Below are positions 63,641 to 64,000 of a DNA stretch of 64,000 nt, in pieces. Both the position numbers and the translations under genes were made by a program. The DNA is from Nemopilema nomurai (taxonomy: Eukaryota; Cnidaria; Scyphozoa; Rhizostomeae; Rhizostomatidae). Each line of letters starts with the position of its first letter. Position 1 is the first letter of the stretch. The notes below the pieces were generated by a model. It was not told where the DNA came from. It saw only the letters and a list, made by a program, of their open reading frames with translations, and did no database searches. The stretch is taken from positions 1,565,308-1,629,307 of the forward strand of contig ML133401.1 in NCBI GenBank assembly GCA_003864495.1. Direction: 5' to 3'.

Positions 63641-64000
63641 CTAGAAATAAAAACGTTTGAATAACAGACTTTCCACATCTTAATGTGGAGGTATAAAAAA
63701 TTTTTTAAGCAACTCAAATTTATGTACTTGAATTGATGTGACCTTTTCTAGCAATAAAAATACAGAGACACTTAAACCTCATAACAATTACTATTTAACA
63801 TTATTCAAAAGAAGTTTTAACTACCAAAAAGGGAAAGGTTGAAAATGCATGCAACAGTAACAGCAGCAACAACAACAGGCCTTCGGGAAATCTTGCTACT
63901 GTTAAAGAAAATGCAGTTAAATGATTGACAAAGCCTCCATCTCAGTTCAAACTTAAACCTGAGGCGAAATAGCCTCCAAAAGAAATGAGGGACACCGAAT
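63641..64000. other. Intron of AGMO copy 2 at the window edge
   Basis: Copy 1 has its preceding exon (with the TPSHHRVHHG motif) about 300 bp further upstream. I looked for the counterpart here on the - strand and did not find it, so the copy 2 intron is longer and continues past the window. Confidence 0.55.

Noticed and set aside
1..64000. CRISPR arrays, rRNA or tRNA genes, bacterial operons, viral inserts
   Set aside because: I saw no regularly spaced identical repeats, no recognisable RNA-gene boxes and no reverse transcriptase or transposase motifs. Without covariance-model searches small RNAs cannot be excluded.

Overview
The window is animal nuclear DNA. Genes are split into many short exons with GT..AG introns, intergenic and intronic DNA is AT-rich, and every recognisable product is a metazoan housekeeping, cell-biology or lipid-metabolism protein. 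The gene set, intron sizes and low-complexity spacers fit an early-branching marine invertebrate, most likely a cnidarian. That placement is inference; the sequence shows directly only that this is a metazoan.

Layout. (1) 1-4138, + strand: the 3' part of a very-long-chain 3-oxoacyl-CoA reductase / 17beta-HSD12 / HSDL1-type short-chain dehydrogenase; its 5' exons lie before the window. (2) 6813-11951, +: a complete 13-exon ODR4 homologue. (3) 13198-21796, -: a complete 17-exon SCAI gene, convergent with ODR4. (4) 23173-30800, -: an 18-exon TBC1D13 Rab-GAP gene. (5) 33530-47736, -: a 21-exon ninein/ninein-like gene, with EF-hands at the N-terminus, a single 2.5-kb coiled-coil exon and the conserved ninein C-terminus. 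(6) 50587-57113, -: a complete 15-exon alkylglycerol monooxygenase (AGMO) gene. (7) 59806-63640 and onward, -: the 3' nine coding exons of a second, tandem AGMO copy whose 5' half is off the window.

Reconstruction quality. I joined exons by hand at GT/AG sites with matching phase. The summed coding lengths are exact multiples of three for ODR4 (463 aa), SCAI (572 aa), TBC1D13 (439 aa), ninein (1768 aa) and AGMO copy 1 (446 aa), close to the lengths I recall for the human proteins, except ninein, which is about 1.8 kb of coding sequence shorter than the long human form.

The genes are unrelated in function and each appears to have its own transcription unit, apart from the two AGMO copies. The most notable observations are an internal alternative first exon in ninein that would give an EF-hand-less isoform, three in-register 76-residue repeats in the ninein coiled coil, a complete 300-bp hAT-type MITE between the AGMO copies with perfect terminal repeats and an 8-bp target duplication, and a perfect 17-bp hairpin in an AGMO intron. 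I found no CRISPR array, rRNA, tRNA or prokaryotic-type system, and nothing I would call a wholly new biological system.
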